Shown: one piece after another, positions 46,375 through 56,520 of the stretch
How positions within the stretch are numbered: position 1 is the first letter of the stretch
How the letters are laid out: every line of letters begins with the position of its first letter
NCBI GenBank assembly: GCA_902543295.1
Contig: CACBXW010000001.1
Span: forward strand, 1 to 64,000
Reading direction: 5' to 3'
DNA length: 64,000 bases
Source: an uncultured Pelagibacteraceae bacterium
Lineage (GTDB): Bacteria; Pseudomonadota; Alphaproteobacteria; Pelagibacterales; Pelagibacteraceae
The notes under the pieces: model-generated
Databases searched by the model: none
What the model was told of the DNA's origin: nothing
What the model saw: the letters and a program-made list of their open reading frames with translations, nothing else
Made by a program: the position numbers and the translations under genes

Positions 46375-46998
46375 ATGAACGAAAAAAATTCTTTAGGGTT
46401 AGATAAATGCTTTCTAGATCTTGATAATCCAATACTATTATTCACTGAATGGTACAACGAGGCAAAGAAAACAGAAATAAATGATCCAAATGCATTAGCT
46501 CTAGGCACTATTAACGAAAAAGGTTATCCGAATGTAAGAATGGTATTGCTCAAAGATTATGGAGAGGATGGATTTGTTTTTTACACTAACTTTAACAGTA
46601 ATAAGGGAAACTCTATAAAGCAGAATCCAAACATTTCGATGTGCTTTCATTGGAAAAGTTTACTCAGACAAATTCGAATAGTTGGTACTGCTGAAAAAGT
46701 TTCTGATGAAGAAGCTGATAATTATTATAAATCAAGAAGTTACGGAAGTAGAATTGGTGCATGGGCATCAAATCAGAGTTCAATTTTAAAAGATAGAGAA
46801 GAGCTAAACCAATCTATAAAAAAATTTAAAGATCTCTATAAAGATGAAAATAATGTTCCAAGACCTGATCATTGGTCAGGATGGAGGTTAAAACACCACG
46901 AAATTGAATTTTGGTTAGATGGTGAAAATAGAATTCACGAAAGATTAAAATATATTAAAGAAAATAATGATTGGAAAAAAATTCTCTTATCACCTTAA
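46375..46998 (+). CDS. pdxH: Pyridoxamine 5'-phosphate oxidase
   Basis: The 207-residue FMN flavoprotein oxidises PNP and PMP to PLP. 'ALGTINEKGYPNVRMVLLKD' binds FMN, 'FHWKSLLRQIRI' and 'SRSYGSRIGAWAS' shape the dimer site, and 'FWLDGENRIHERL' is the C-terminal signature. PLP made here is the cofactor of the island's PLP enzyme. It overlaps the convergent ispB by four bases. Confidence 0.96.
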   Translation: MNEKNSLGLDKCFLDLDNPILLFTEWYNEAKKTEINDPNALALGTINEKGYPNVRMVLLKDYGEDGFVFYTNFNSNKGNSIKQNPNISMCFHWKSLLRQIRIVGTAEKVSDEEADNYYKSRSYGSRIGAWASNQSSILKDREELNQSIKKFKDLYKDENNVPRPDHWSGWRLKHHEIEFWLDGENRIHERLKYIKENNDWKKILLSP

Positions 46999-48008
46999 AA
47001 TTTTCTATTAATACTAAATGAAGTTAAATTTTTGAGTATAGTTTTTTCTTCACAATCTTGAAATATACTTAATGAATTTGATGCTAAATTTATATAGTGC
47101 TCTGCTTTTTTGTAACACTCATTAATTATATTATATTTTTTTACCAATGTAAGCACATAGTCAAATTGTTCTTTAAATCTGATATTTTGATCAAATATTT
47201 TTTTTAAAACTAATTTTTCATCTGAAGATAATTTTTGATGTAATAGAATAATCGGGAGAGTAACCTTGCCCTCAAAGAAATCTTTCCCTATCTCTTTACC
47301 AAACATTTTTAATTCTGAGTTATAGTCAAGTGTGTCATCTGCAATCTGAAATGTTAATCCAAGGTTCTTTCCATAGAATTCTAGTGCATCTTTAAATTTT
47401 TTGTCTTTATCAGCAATTATTGACCCAACTTTTGAAGATGCTGAAAATAAAGCTGCAGTTTTAGAAGAAATTATATTCAAATATGTATCTTCTAACATTT
47501 CAGAGTCACCTTTATGTTGTAATTGCAAAACTTCTCCCTGAGCAATAGTTGATGATGTAGAAGATAAAAGTTTTAATACTTCAATACTTCCATCCTCAAC
47601 CATCATTTCAAAACATCTACTTAATAAATAGTCCCCAACAAGAATTGATGACTGATTTCCCCAAATTTTATTTGTAGTTTTTTTGCCTCTTCTTAAATCT
47701 GCGCTGTCAATTACATCATCATGCATAAGAGTTGCTGCGTGTATAAGTTCAACACATGCAGCTAGGTTCACATCTCTACTACCTTTTGTATATCCACACA
47801 ATTTAGCACACTCCAAAGTAAGCAATGCTCTTAATCTTTTACCTCCACTAGTCATGTGGTAAGCTGTCATTTCTTTAACAAGCTCAACTTTACTATCTAA
47901 TTTATAAGAAATTTTGTCTTCAACTAAACTTAGTTTTTCATCAACAGAATTTACTAAATCTGTATACGCATTAGTTATTTGCTTTTTTAATTGAACTACT
48001 GAACCCAT
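46995..48008 (-). CDS. ispB: Long-chain polyprenyl diphosphate synthase (octaprenyl/decaprenyl-type)
   Basis: The 337-residue enzyme has 'GGKRLRALL' for IPP, a first Asp-rich motif 'HDDVIDSADLRRGKKTTN' at 96-113 with the standard DDx2D spacing, and a second 'FQIADDTLDY'. The short spacing and 'VLQLQHKGD' near 157 fit long-chain synthases that build the ubiquinone tail. Chain length cannot be read from sequence here. It is convergent with pdxH. Confidence 0.92.
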   Translation of the reverse strand: MGSVVQLKKQITNAYTDLVNSVDEKLSLVEDKISYKLDSKVELVKEMTAYHMTSGGKRLRALLTLECAKLCGYTKGSRDVNLAACVELIHAATLMHDDVIDSADLRRGKKTTNKIWGNQSSILVGDYLLSRCFEMMVEDGSIEVLKLLSSTSSTIAQGEVLQLQHKGDSEMLEDTYLNIISSKTAALFSASSKVGSIIADKDKKFKDALEFYGKNLGLTFQIADDTLDYNSELKMFGKEIGKDFFEGKVTLPIILLHQKLSSDEKLVLKKIFDQNIRFKEQFDYVLTLVKKYNIINECYKKAEHYINLASNSLSIFQDCEEKTILKNLTSFSINRKF

Positions 48009-48050
48009 AAATCCAAAATATTACATTAAGTTTATTAATATACTTATCAA

Positions 48051-48078
48051 TTGACGCACCTAATTCTTCAACTATAAG
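48051..48078 (+). promoter_or_regulatory. Promoter of the S49 peptidase-glyQ-glyS-ppdK operon
   Basis: TTGACG (48051-48056) and TATAAG (48073-48078) are 16 bases apart and lie 38 bases before the peptidase ATG. The -35 box is part of the palindrome TCAATTGA, so the divergent ispB promoter may share it. Confidence 0.55.
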
Positions 48079-48116
48079 TAGCTTTATAATTAAGTAAAAT
48101 TTTTATAATCATTTGT

Positions 48117-48923
48117 ATGTTTTCATTTTTTAAAAAAAAAAAAATTGTTAGTCATTTAAGACTTACCGGCATCATAGGAAATGTTGGAAAGTTTAAACAA
48201 GGAATAGAATATTCCTCTCAAGAAGAAATGATAAAAAAAGCTTTTTCAGTAAAAAAAGCAGAGGCTGTTGCAATTTCAATTAATTCACCAGGTGGTTCAC
48301 CTGTTCAATCACATCTAATTTATAAATTTATTAGAGAACAGTCTAAGAAAAACAAAAAAAAAGTAATAGTTTTTGCTGAAGATGTTGCTGCATCTGGAGG
48401 CTATCTAATTGCATGCGCAGGTGATGAGATTTATGCTAATGCAAGTTCTATAATTGGATCAATAGGAGTAATTTATTCTTCTTTTGGTTTTAAAGATTTA
48501 ATTCAAAAAATAGGTGTTCAAAGAAGGGTTTATACAGCTGGAAAAAATAAAAGTACTCTAGACCCTTTTTTAGACGAGAAAGAAGAGGACATTCAAAGAT
48601 TAAAAAATATTCAACTGGAACTTCACCAAGAATTTATTAATGTTGTAGAGGCAAGTAGATCAACAAAATTAAACAAAACTGATGTTGAACTTTTTTCTGG
48701 AGAATTTTGGTCTGGCAAAACATCTTTAAAACTTGGTTTGATAGATGGAATAGGGAATGCAGAACAGATATTGAGAGAAAAATTTGGTGAAGATGTTGAA
48801 ATTAAAAAATTTGAAAAGTCTAAAGGATGGCTTGCCAAAAAACTTTCGTCTTCTGAAGACCATGCTGATAAATTGATAAGTATTTTAGAAGAAAGATCTA
48901 TTTGGCAAAAATATGGTTTCTAA
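48117..48923 (+). CDS. S49 family serine peptidase (SppA-like), cytosolic form
   Basis: The 268-residue protein belongs to the SppA/SohB peptidases. '[13 protein letters not shown]' at 53-65, '[20 protein letters not shown]' with the nucleophile Ser93, and '[12 protein letters not shown]' with the general base Lys145 are visible. It has no clear signal peptide or membrane helix, unlike SppA, so it likely works in or at the cytoplasm on peptides left in the membrane. Codons 6-9 lie in an A13 tract (48132-48144). It overlaps glyQ by 11 bases and heads the operon. Confidence 0.9.
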   Translation: MFSFFKKKKIVSHLRLTGIIGNVGKFKQGIEYSSQEEMIKKAFSVKKAEAVAISINSPGGSPVQSHLIYKFIREQSKKNKKKVIVFAEDVAASGGYLIACAGDEIYANASSIIGSIGVIYSSFGFKDLIQKIGVQRRVYTAGKNKSTLDPFLDEKEEDIQRLKNIQLELHQEFINVVEASRSTKLNKTDVELFSGEFWSGKTSLKLGLIDGIGNAEQILREKFGEDVEIKKFEKSKGWLAKKLSSSEDHADKLISILEERSIWQKYGF

Positions 48924-49797
48924 AAAAAAAACAAAAAATCCAAAATCATTTATTTCTTTTCAGGATACAATTTTAAATCTTCAAAAGTACTGGTCAAAAA
49001 AAGGTTGCGTTATTTTACAACCTTATGATTTAGAAGTTGGAGCAGGAACATTTCACCCAGCAACAACTCTAAGATCATTAGGTTCTAAACCATGGAAAAC
49101 AGCTTACGTTCAACCATCACGAAGACCAACAGATGGAAGGTATGGAGAAAATCCTAATCGTTTGCAACACTATTATCAATTTCAAGTTTTAATAAAACCT
49201 TCACCAAAAGATATTAAAAAAATGTATCTTAATAGCCTTTCATCAGTAGGTATTAAATACGAAGAGCACGATATCAGATTTGTAGAGGATGATTGGGAAA
49301 GTCCAACCTTAGGTGCTGCTGGTCTTGGATGGGAAGTATGGTGTGATGGTATGGAAGTTACTCAATTTACTTATTTTCAACAAATGGCAGGTATGGAATG
49401 CAATCCAATATCTGTTGAAATTACTTATGGTTTAGAGAGATTATGTATGTTTATTCAAGGTAAAAAAAATGTTTTTGATTTAATTTGGAATGATGAGGGA
49501 GTTTTATACAAAGATGTTTTTCATCAAGCTGAAAAAGAATTTTCAGCCTATAATTTTGAATATGCAAACACAGATAAATTATTTAAAATTTTTGATATGC
49601 TCGAAGAAGAAGCAAAATCATTAATTGAAAAGAAAATTTCTCTTCCAGCATATGATCAATGTTTAAAATCAAGTCATGTGTTCAATATTTTAGATGCTAG
49701 AGGAGTTATAAGTGTTGCTCAAAGAGCAGAATATATTGCAAGGATCAGAGATCTGACAAGAGAAATTGGAAAAATCTGGGTAGAAACACAAAATTAA
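48913..49797 (+). CDS. glyQ: Glycyl-tRNA synthetase alpha subunit
   Basis: The 294-residue catalytic subunit of the alpha2beta2 enzyme has '[20 protein letters not shown]' near residue 36, '[20 protein letters not shown]' and '[20 protein letters not shown]', the class II aminoacyl-tRNA synthetase motifs of GlyQ. It starts inside the end of the peptidase gene and is followed by glyS after one base. Confidence 0.98.
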   Translation: MVSKKKTKNPKSFISFQDTILNLQKYWSKKGCVILQPYDLEVGAGTFHPATTLRSLGSKPWKTAYVQPSRRPTDGRYGENPNRLQHYYQFQVLIKPSPKDIKKMYLNSLSSVGIKYEEHDIRFVEDDWESPTLGAAGLGWEVWCDGMEVTQFTYFQQMAGMECNPISVEITYGLERLCMFIQGKKNVFDLIWNDEGVLYKDVFHQAEKEFSAYNFEYANTDKLFKIFDMLEEEAKSLIEKKISLPAYDQCLKSSHVFNILDARGVISVAQRAEYIARIRDLTREIGKIWVETQN

Positions 49798-49798
49798 A

Positions 49799-51862
49799 AT
49801 GTCTGAATTTTTCCTTGAATTATTTAGTGAAGAAATACCTTCCAGATTACAAATCAATGCTAGAAATGAATTAACACAAATTTTTAAAAAATTTTTTGAT
49901 GAGAATGAAATTATAGTTAAAGGTAAAATTAATACTTATTCAACTCCAAATAGGCTCATTGTTCATATAAATAAGATATCTAAAGATGTAATAAAAAAAG
50001 CAGAGGATATTAGAGGTCCTAACATAAATGCTCCAGAAAAGGCTTTGGAAGGATTTTTAAAGTCCAATAAAATAAGTAAAGAAAAAGTTTTCAAAAAAAG
50101 CACTGAAAAAGGCATATTCTACTTCTACAACAAACCATCGCAAAAAATAAAAACATACGATTTATTAAAAGAAAGTATTGCAAGTTTACTTTTAAAAATT
50201 TCATGGAAAAAATCAATGAAATGGGGCAATCATGATTTATATTGGGGAAGACCGTTAAAATCAATTTTAGCTTTATTTGATAAAAAAATAATTGAATTTA
50301 AATTAAACCATTTACATAGTTCAAATAAAACTTTCACAGATAAAGATCTAGAAGATGAAGTAAAAAGTTTTAATGATTTTAAATCTTATATAAAATTTTT
50401 TAAACAAAAAGGAGTAACAATTGATCAAGATAAAAGGAAAGAATTTATAATTAAAGAAATAAACAAGGCAACTAATCAAAAAAAAATTCATATAAACGTG
50501 AATGAAAAACTTATAGACGAAATAATAAATATTGTTGAAAAACCAAAAATTTTAGTTTGTGAGTTTAATAAGAAATTTTTAGAAATTCCCCAAGAAATAC
50601 TTATTATTACAATGCAGCATCACCAAAAATATTTTCCTACATTTGATAGCAAAAACAAAATAACAAATAATTTTATAGTTGTAGCAGATTGCAAGGACAA
50701 AAAGGGATTAGTTAAATTAGGAAATCAAAATGTTGTAGATGCGAGGTTGGCAGATGCAGAATTTTTTTGGAATAGAAATAAGTCTCAAAATTTAGTTAAA
50801 CAGGTATCTAGATTGAAGCAAATTAATTATTTTAAAGGGTTGGGAAGTTATTTTGATAAAATACAAAGAGTAAGAAAACTTAGCGGAATAATATCAGATG
50901 AACTTTTAATAAGTAAAGAAAAGATAGAAATTGCCTCCTCAATTTGCAAAGTAGATTTGATGTCGGATTTAGTTGGAGAGTTTCCCGAATTACAAGGCGT
51001 GATGGGTGGATATTTCGCAAGAGAGCAAGGTTTTGACGAAGAAATAAGTTTAGCTGTTTCAGAGCATTACTTACCAAGTGGCATTGATAGCAAAGTTCCA
51101 AAAAAACCATACAGCATAGCATTATCGTTAAGTGACAAAATAGACTCTTTAGTTGGATTTTTTGGAATTAATCTCAAACCAACTAGTTCAAAAGATCCTT
51201 ATGCCTTAAGAAGAATGGCAATTAGTTTATTAAGGTTAATAATTGAAAATCAAAAAAAAATAAAATTAAGAGATCTAATAAATTATTCAATAAATTTATA
51301 CAAAGAACAAAATTACTCTTTTGACTCAAAATTGATAAATGATGAATTGGGAGATTTTATTTTAGATAGATTAAAAAATTATTTAAAAGAAAAAAATATT
51401 AGGTCGGATATTATTGAATGCTCCACTAATTCTTATGGAATAGATGATTTACTAAAAATTTTTAATAAATCATTAAATTTGAATAAAAATATTAAAAAAG
51501 ATTTCGGTCTTGATGTTATTGCAATTTATAAAAGATCTGCAAACATTTTAAATAGCGAAGGTAAATCAAAACTAGAAATTGTAGGTTCTGCCGATCCTGG
51601 TCTCTTTAAAAATGATTATGAAAAAAATCTTTATAAAAAAATACATGCTATAAGAAAGTATTTTTCAAGCATAGGTAGAGACGAGGATTATGATGAAAGT
51701 CTTAAAACACTCTCAAGTGCCAAAATAGAGGTTAATGAGTTTTTTGATAATGTAATAGTTAATGATCAAGAAGAATTAATTAAAAAAAACAGACTAGAAC
51801 TTTTAAAAATGTTGTGTAAAAGCTTCGATAATTATTTTAACTTTTCAAAAATAGAAGCATAA
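49799..51862 (+). CDS. glyS: Glycyl-tRNA synthetase beta subunit
   Basis: The 687-residue tRNA-binding subunit opens 'MSEFFLELFSEEIPSRLQ', has 'TYSTPNRLIV', 'MQHHQKYFPTFD', 'VADARLADAEFFW'-like 'NVVDARLADAEFFWNRN', 'VMGGYFAREQG' and the HD-like C-terminal region, all typical of GlyS. It pairs with GlyQ to charge tRNA-Gly. ppdK starts on the base after its stop. Confidence 0.97.
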   Translation: MSEFFLELFSEEIPSRLQINARNELTQIFKKFFDENEIIVKGKINTYSTPNRLIVHINKISKDVIKKAEDIRGPNINAPEKALEGFLKSNKISKEKVFKKSTEKGIFYFYNKPSQKIKTYDLLKESIASLLLKISWKKSMKWGNHDLYWGRPLKSILALFDKKIIEFKLNHLHSSNKTFTDKDLEDEVKSFNDFKSYIKFFKQKGVTIDQDKRKEFIIKEINKATNQKKIHINVNEKLIDEIINIVEKPKILVCEFNKKFLEIPQEILIITMQHHQKYFPTFDSKNKITNNFIVVADCKDKKGLVKLGNQNVVDARLADAEFFWNRNKSQNLVKQVSRLKQINYFKGLGSYFDKIQRVRKLSGIISDELLISKEKIEIASSICKVDLMSDLVGEFPELQGVMGGYFAREQGFDEEISLAVSEHYLPSGIDSKVPKKPYSIALSLSDKIDSLVGFFGINLKPTSSKDPYALRRMAISLLRLIIENQKKIKLRDLINYSINLYKEQNYSFDSKLINDELGDFILDRLKNYLKEKNIRSDIIECSTNSYGIDDLLKIFNKSLNLNKNIKKDFGLDVIAIYKRSANILNSEGKSKLEIVGSADPGLFKNDYEKNLYKKIHAIRKYFSSIGRDEDYDESLKTLSSAKIEVNEFFDNVIVNDQEELIKKNRLELLKMLCKSFDNYFNFSKIEA

Positions 51863-54520
51863 ATGCCAAAATTAGTTTTTAATTTTAAATCTAAAGACAC
51901 AATAAAAATAAAAAACCCAAAAAATATTTTAGGAGGCAAAGGTGCAAATTTATCAGAAATGGGAAGGATGGGTTTACCTGTCCCACCTGGATTTACGATT
52001 TCTACTGAAGTTTGTGATTTATTTTATAAAAATAAAAAGAAATTAAAGCCTAAAATCATAAATGAAATAAATAGAGAGTTAAAAAATATTGAAAAAGATT
52101 CTGGTAAAAAATTTGGAGATTTGAAAAATCCTTTGTTGTTATCTGTAAGATCTGGCGCGAGAGTATCTATGCCAGGAATGATGGATACTATTTTAAATCT
52201 TGGACTAAATGACAAAACTGTGATTGCTTTAGCAAGTAAAACATCAAATATGAGATTTGCAAAAGATAGTTATAGAAGATTTATACAAATGTATGCAAAT
52301 GTTGTTATGGGTGTTGAAAGTTATAATTTTGAAGAATTAATTGAAAATTACAAACTTACAAAAGGTGTTTTGCTAGACACTGATTTGGATGAAGATGATT
52401 GGGATGGATTGATTAAAGACTTTAAAAATATTGTAAAAGAAAAAACAAAAAAAAATTTTCCTCAAAATATTAATGAACAATTACTAGGTGCAATTAGTGC
52501 AGTCTTTTTGTCATGGGAGAGTAACAGAGCAAAGGTTTATAGAAAATTAAATCATATCCCATCAGAGTGGGGAACTGCAGTAAATGTGCAGTCCATGGTT
52601 TTTGGTAATATGGGTGATGATTGTGCGACAGGTGTTGTATTTACACGTAATCCATCTAATGGGATGAATGAAATCTATGGCGAATATTTAATAAATGCTC
52701 AAGGAGAAGATGTTGTTGCGGGAACTAGGACCCCCCAACATATAACTAAGAAAGCTAGAAAAGATGCAAAAGAAACACTTCTTTCAATGGAAGAGTCTAT
52801 GCCTAAAGTTTACAAAAATCTAAAAAAAATTCTTATTAAATTAGAGAAACATTATAAAGATATGCAGGATGTAGAGTTCACAGTCGAAAATAATAAGTTG
52901 TGGATGTTGCAAACAAGATCTGGAAAAAGAACTGCAAAATCATCAGTAAAAATTGCTGTCGACATGGAAAGAGAAAAACTTATAACAAAAAAAGAAGCAG
53001 TGCTTAGAGTACAGCCAAATTCATTAGATACTTTGCTTCATCCAACTTTAGATGAAACAGCAAATCTAGAAGTAATAGCCAAAGGCCTTCCAGCTTCGCC
53101 AGGAGCAGCTAGTGGAAAAGTAGTATTTACTTCTGACGAAGCTGAAAGATTAAATGGAATGATGCAAAATACAATCCTAGTAAGAGTAGAAACATCTCCT
53201 GAAGATATTCAGGGAATGCATGCAGCTAAAGGAATTCTTACAGCAAGAGGAGGAATGACCAGTCATGCTGCAGTGGTTGCAAGAGGAATGGGTAGACCTT
53301 GTGTATCTGGCTCAAGCGAAATAGAAATAGATTACCAAAATAAAATCTTTAAAACGAAAAATTATGAAATTAAAGAAGGTGATTTAATAACTATTGATGG
53401 ATCAACTGGTAGAATTATAAAAGGAGAGGTTAAAACTGTTAAACCCGAAATTTCAGGAGATTTTTCTAAACTTATGAGCTGGGCTGATAAATTTAGAAAA
53501 CTAAAAATTAGAACTAATTCTGAAACTCCTTCAGATAGTAAAATTGCTAGGGAATTTGGAGCTGAAGGAATAGGTCTTTGTAGAACGGAACATATGTTTT
53601 TTGATGAAGAGAGAATTTTATCTGTAAGAGAAATGATATTATCTAAATCAAAAGAAGATAGGGCTAATGCTTTAAAGAAACTACTACCTTTTCAAAAAAA
53701 AGATTTTATTGATATTTTTAAAATTATGAATGGTCTCCCTGTTACAGTCAGATTATTGGATCCACCACTTCATGAATTTTTACCAAAAAATCAAAAAGAA
53801 ATTAGCGATGTAGCGAACGCTTTGAATATCAAAAGTTCTGAATTAGAGGGTAGAATAACAGAACTTCATGAACAAAATCCAATGCTCGGTCATAGGGGTT
53901 GTAGATTAGGTATATCATTTCCAGAAATATATGAGATGCAGTGTGCTGCGATATTTGATGCATTAGTTGAATGTAAAAAACTTAAGATAAAATCTATTAT
54001 TCCAGAGATTATGATACCTCTAGTATCAACTGAAGCAGAAATAAAAATAATGAAAAATTTGGTAATTAGTGTTGCCAAAGAAGTTGAAAACAAAACTAAA
54101 ACAAAACTAAAATTTTTAGTAGGTACAATGATTGAGCTCCCAAGAGCAGCAATCAAAGCAGATGATATATCTAGGCATGCAGAATTCTTTAGTTTTGGAA
54201 CAAATGATTTAACACAAACGACTTTTGGAATTAGCAGAGATGATAGTGGTAAGTTTTTAAATGATTATATTGATAATAAAATCTTTGATGTTGATCCATT
54301 TGTTTCTATAGATGAAGGAGTTGAGGATTTGATAGAAATGGCAACAAAAAAAGGCAGAAAAATAAACAAAAAAATCAAACTTGGTATATGTGGTGAACAC
54401 GGAGGCGATCCTAAAAGTATCGACTTTTGTGCTCGAGCTGGTCTAGATTATGTGTCCTGCTCACCTTATAGAGTACCTATTGCAAGACTTGCAGCCGCTC
54501 AAGCTCAATTAAAAAAATAA
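51863..54520 (+). CDS. ppdK: Pyruvate phosphate dikinase
   Basis: The 885-residue enzyme interconverts pyruvate, ATP and phosphate with PEP, AMP and pyrophosphate. The N-terminal ATP-grasp domain has 'GGKGANLSEMGRMGLPVPPG' (24-43) and 'VRSGARVSMPGMMDTILNLG' (95-114). The swivelling domain has 'ARGGMTSHAAVVARGMG' with the phosphorylated His468, and the C-terminal TIM barrel ends 'GICGEHGGDPKSI'. It lets the cell run glycolysis and gluconeogenesis through one reversible step, fitting the aldolase-pgk-gap operon. Its position behind glyQS is as described in several Alphaproteobacteria. Confidence 0.98.
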   Translation: MPKLVFNFKSKDTIKIKNPKNILGGKGANLSEMGRMGLPVPPGFTISTEVCDLFYKNKKKLKPKIINEINRELKNIEKDSGKKFGDLKNPLLLSVRSGARVSMPGMMDTILNLGLNDKTVIALASKTSNMRFAKDSYRRFIQMYANVVMGVESYNFEELIENYKLTKGVLLDTDLDEDDWDGLIKDFKNIVKEKTKKNFPQNINEQLLGAISAVFLSWESNRAKVYRKLNHIPSEWGTAVNVQSMVFGNMGDDCATGVVFTRNPSNGMNEIYGEYLINAQGEDVVAGTRTPQHITKKARKDAKETLLSMEESMPKVYKNLKKILIKLEKHYKDMQDVEFTVENNKLWMLQTRSGKRTAKSSVKIAVDMEREKLITKKEAVLRVQPNSLDTLLHPTLDETANLEVIAKGLPASPGAASGKVVFTSDEAERLNGMMQNTILVRVETSPEDIQGMHAAKGILTARGGMTSHAAVVARGMGRPCVSGSSEIEIDYQNKIFKTKNYEIKEGDLITIDGSTGRIIKGEVKTVKPEISGDFSKLMSWADKFRKLKIRTNSETPSDSKIAREFGAEGIGLCRTEHMFFDEERILSVREMILSKSKEDRANALKKLLPFQKKDFIDIFKIMNGLPVTVRLLDPPLHEFLPKNQKEISDVANALNIKSSELEGRITELHEQNPMLGHRGCRLGISFPEIYEMQCAAIFDALVECKKLKIKSIIPEIMIPLVSTEAEIKIMKNLVISVAKEVENKTKTKLKFLVGTMIELPRAAIKADDISRHAEFFSFGTNDLTQTTFGISRDDSGKFLNDYIDNKIFDVDPFVSIDEGVEDLIEMATKKGRKINKKIKLGICGEHGGDPKSIDFCARAGLDYVSCSPYRVPIARLAAAQAQLKK

Positions 54521-54529
54521 AATTAAATT

Positions 54530-55366
54530 CTATATTTCCAATTTTAAGTCTAATGCATTCATTGAGTGGGTTAAAGATCCTACGGAAATTCTATTTACAC
54601 CTGTAGAGGAAACATTTTTAACATTCCTTAAGCTAATTCCTCCTGATGCTTCAGTCTCATAAAATTTCCTAGACAATCTGACTGCTTTTTTTAAATCTTT
54701 TGAACTCATATTATCTAATAGAATTCTATCAAATTTCAGACCCAATATTCTCTTTAACTGAGATAAATTATCAACCTCTACTGTTATTTTTTTTTTTCCT
54801 TTCTTTCTAATGGCTCTTTGAATTAAATTTTCAAAATTTTTTTCAGAACTTATATGATTATCTTTTATTAAGTATTCATCACTTAAGTTAAATCTGTGAT
54901 TTGTTCCACCACCTAATTTAACTGCATATTTTTGAATTACTCTTAGATTTGGGATTGTTTTTCTTGTGCAGCATATCTTAGTTTTTTTTCCAGCCTTTTT
55001 TACAAACATATTTGTTTTAGTTGCTATTCCAGAAATATGAGAAACAAAGTTTAATGCTACTCTCTCGCCGGTTAAAATATTTTTTAAGTCACCATCAATA
55101 GTCGCAATTACCTCGCCTTTTTTGATACGAGATCCATCTTTTTTTTTATTTTTAAAATTTATTTTATTATCAACTAATTTAAATGTTTCTTTTGCAAATT
55201 CTATCCCACCTAAAATTCCATTTTGGTTACATATCATTTTAGCTCTTTTTTTAATATTTTTATTAATTAGTTCTGAAGTAATATCGCCTGATGGATATAA
55301 GTCCTCATTCAAAGCTAATTTACATGAAGATTTTATAAAATTTTTATTTAATTGAATTTTAGACAC
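54530..55366 (-). CDS. nadC: Quinolinate phosphoribosyltransferase (NadC)
   Basis: The 278-residue enzyme turns quinolinate and PRPP into nicotinate mononucleotide. 'EDLYPSGDITSELI', 'GERVALNFVSHISGIATKT', 'CCTRKTIPNLRVIQKYAVKL' and 'GGGTNHRFNL' outline the active site, and 'ASGGISLRNV' near the C terminus binds phosphate. It lies five bases after nadA. nadB is not next to the pair. Confidence 0.96.
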   Translation of the reverse strand: MSKIQLNKNFIKSSCKLALNEDLYPSGDITSELINKNIKKRAKMICNQNGILGGIEFAKETFKLVDNKINFKNKKKDGSRIKKGEVIATIDGDLKNILTGERVALNFVSHISGIATKTNMFVKKAGKKTKICCTRKTIPNLRVIQKYAVKLGGGTNHRFNLSDEYLIKDNHISSEKNFENLIQRAIRKKGKKKITVEVDNLSQLKRILGLKFDRILLDNMSSKDLKKAVRLSRKFYETEASGGISLRNVKNVSSTGVNRISVGSLTHSMNALDLKLEI

Positions 55367-55371
55367 AGATT

Positions 55372-56361
55372 TTATCTGCCTATTTCTGCCATTCTCTCTA
55401 CAGACTTTCTTGCTTTTTCAATTGTTTCATCATCCATTATTATTTCGTTACTCTCATTTTCTAAACAATCTAATATTTTAGGTAAAGTTATTCTTTTCAT
55501 ATGAGGACAAAGATTACATGGTCTAATAAATTCAACTTTTGGATTGTCAATTTGTACATTATCACTCATTGAGCATTCTGTGACCATCATGACTTTTTCT
55601 GGTTGATTATCTCTTACATATTTAATCATTCCACTTGTAGAACCTGCAAAATCAGAAGCTCGTATCACATCTGGTGGACATTCTGGATGAGCTATTATTT
55701 TTATACCTGGGTTTGCTTTTCTTATATCATTAATTTCTTCATCATTAAATTGTTCATGAACTTCACAAGTTCCTTTCCAAGAAATAATTTCTACATCTGT
55801 TTGTGATGCAACATATTTAGCTAAAAAATCATCAGGTAAAAATATTACTTTTTTTTTACCTAAAGACTCTACAATTTTTACTGCATTCGCTGAAGTACAA
55901 CATACATCAGTCTCTGCTTTGACATCGGCAGATGTATTTATATAAGAAACTACAGGTACACCAGGATATTGTTTTTTTAAATTTCTAACATCGTTACCAG
56001 TTATAGACGAAGATAATGAACAACCCGCTTTCATGTCAGGGAGCAAAACTTTTTTTTCCGGACTCATTAATTTTGCTGTTTCAGCCATAAAGTGAACTCC
56101 GCACATGACAATTATATCTGCTTTTGTTTTTGCAGCTTCTAGAGCCAAAGCTAAAGAGTCTGCTGAAAAATCTGAAATACCATGATAAATTTCAGGAGTC
56201 TGATAGTTGTGAGCAAGAATTACAGCGTTTTTCTCTTTCTTTAGTTTATTAATTTTATAAATATATGGTGCGTGTGTAGCCCATTCTATCTCTGGAATTT
56301 TTTTTGAGACTTTATTGTAAATTGAGCTCGTAGCTTTTTTTATTTCACTAGTAAATTCCAT
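55372..56361 (-). CDS. nadA: Quinolinate synthase (NadA)
   Basis: The 329-residue iron-sulfur enzyme condenses iminoaspartate with dihydroxyacetone phosphate. 'ILAHNYQTPEIY' is the substrate site, and cysteines in 'MCGVHFMAE' (Cys87), 'GTCEVHEQF' (Cys199) and 'NLCPHMK' (Cys285) are placed to hold the 4Fe-4S cluster. The iminoaspartate supplier (NadB or aspartate dehydrogenase) is not in the window. It is divergent from tRNA-Leu. Confidence 0.96.
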   Translation of the reverse strand: MEFTSEIKKATSSIYNKVSKKIPEIEWATHAPYIYKINKLKKEKNAVILAHNYQTPEIYHGISDFSADSLALALEAAKTKADIIVMCGVHFMAETAKLMSPEKKVLLPDMKAGCSLSSSITGNDVRNLKKQYPGVPVVSYINTSADVKAETDVCCTSANAVKIVESLGKKKVIFLPDDFLAKYVASQTDVEIISWKGTCEVHEQFNDEEINDIRKANPGIKIIAHPECPPDVIRASDFAGSTSGMIKYVRDNQPEKVMMVTECSMSDNVQIDNPKVEFIRPCNLCPHMKRITLPKILDCLENESNEIIMDDETIEKARKSVERMAEIGR

Positions 56362-56378
56362 AAAAAAAACTTATCAAC

Positions 56379-56407
56379 TTGAAATAGAATTGTCATTCAT
56401 TTAATCT
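56379..56407 (+). promoter_or_regulatory. Promoter of tRNA-Leu
   Basis: TTGAAA (56379-56384) and TAATCT (56402-56407) are 17 bases apart; the tRNA begins 13 bases after the -10 box. Confidence 0.6.
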
Positions 56408-56419
56408 GCCGCATAACAA

Positions 56420-56505
56420 GCGGTCATGCTGAAATTGGTAGACAGGCACGGTTGAGGGCCGTGTGGGCCTAGCCCATGAGAGTTCGAGTCTCTCTGACCG
56501 CACCA
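56420..56505 (+). tRNA. tRNA-Leu (GAG)
   Basis: The acceptor strands GCGGTCA and TGACCGC pair fully, with A and CCA encoded after them. The anticodon stem CACGG/CCGTG encloses TTGAGGG, giving anticodon GAG. The 86-base length with a long variable arm ('TGGGCCTAGCCCA') marks a class II tRNA. It is convergent with the tmRNA gene, 15 bases away. Confidence 0.97.
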
Positions 56506-56520
56506 AAACAATTAAATAAT

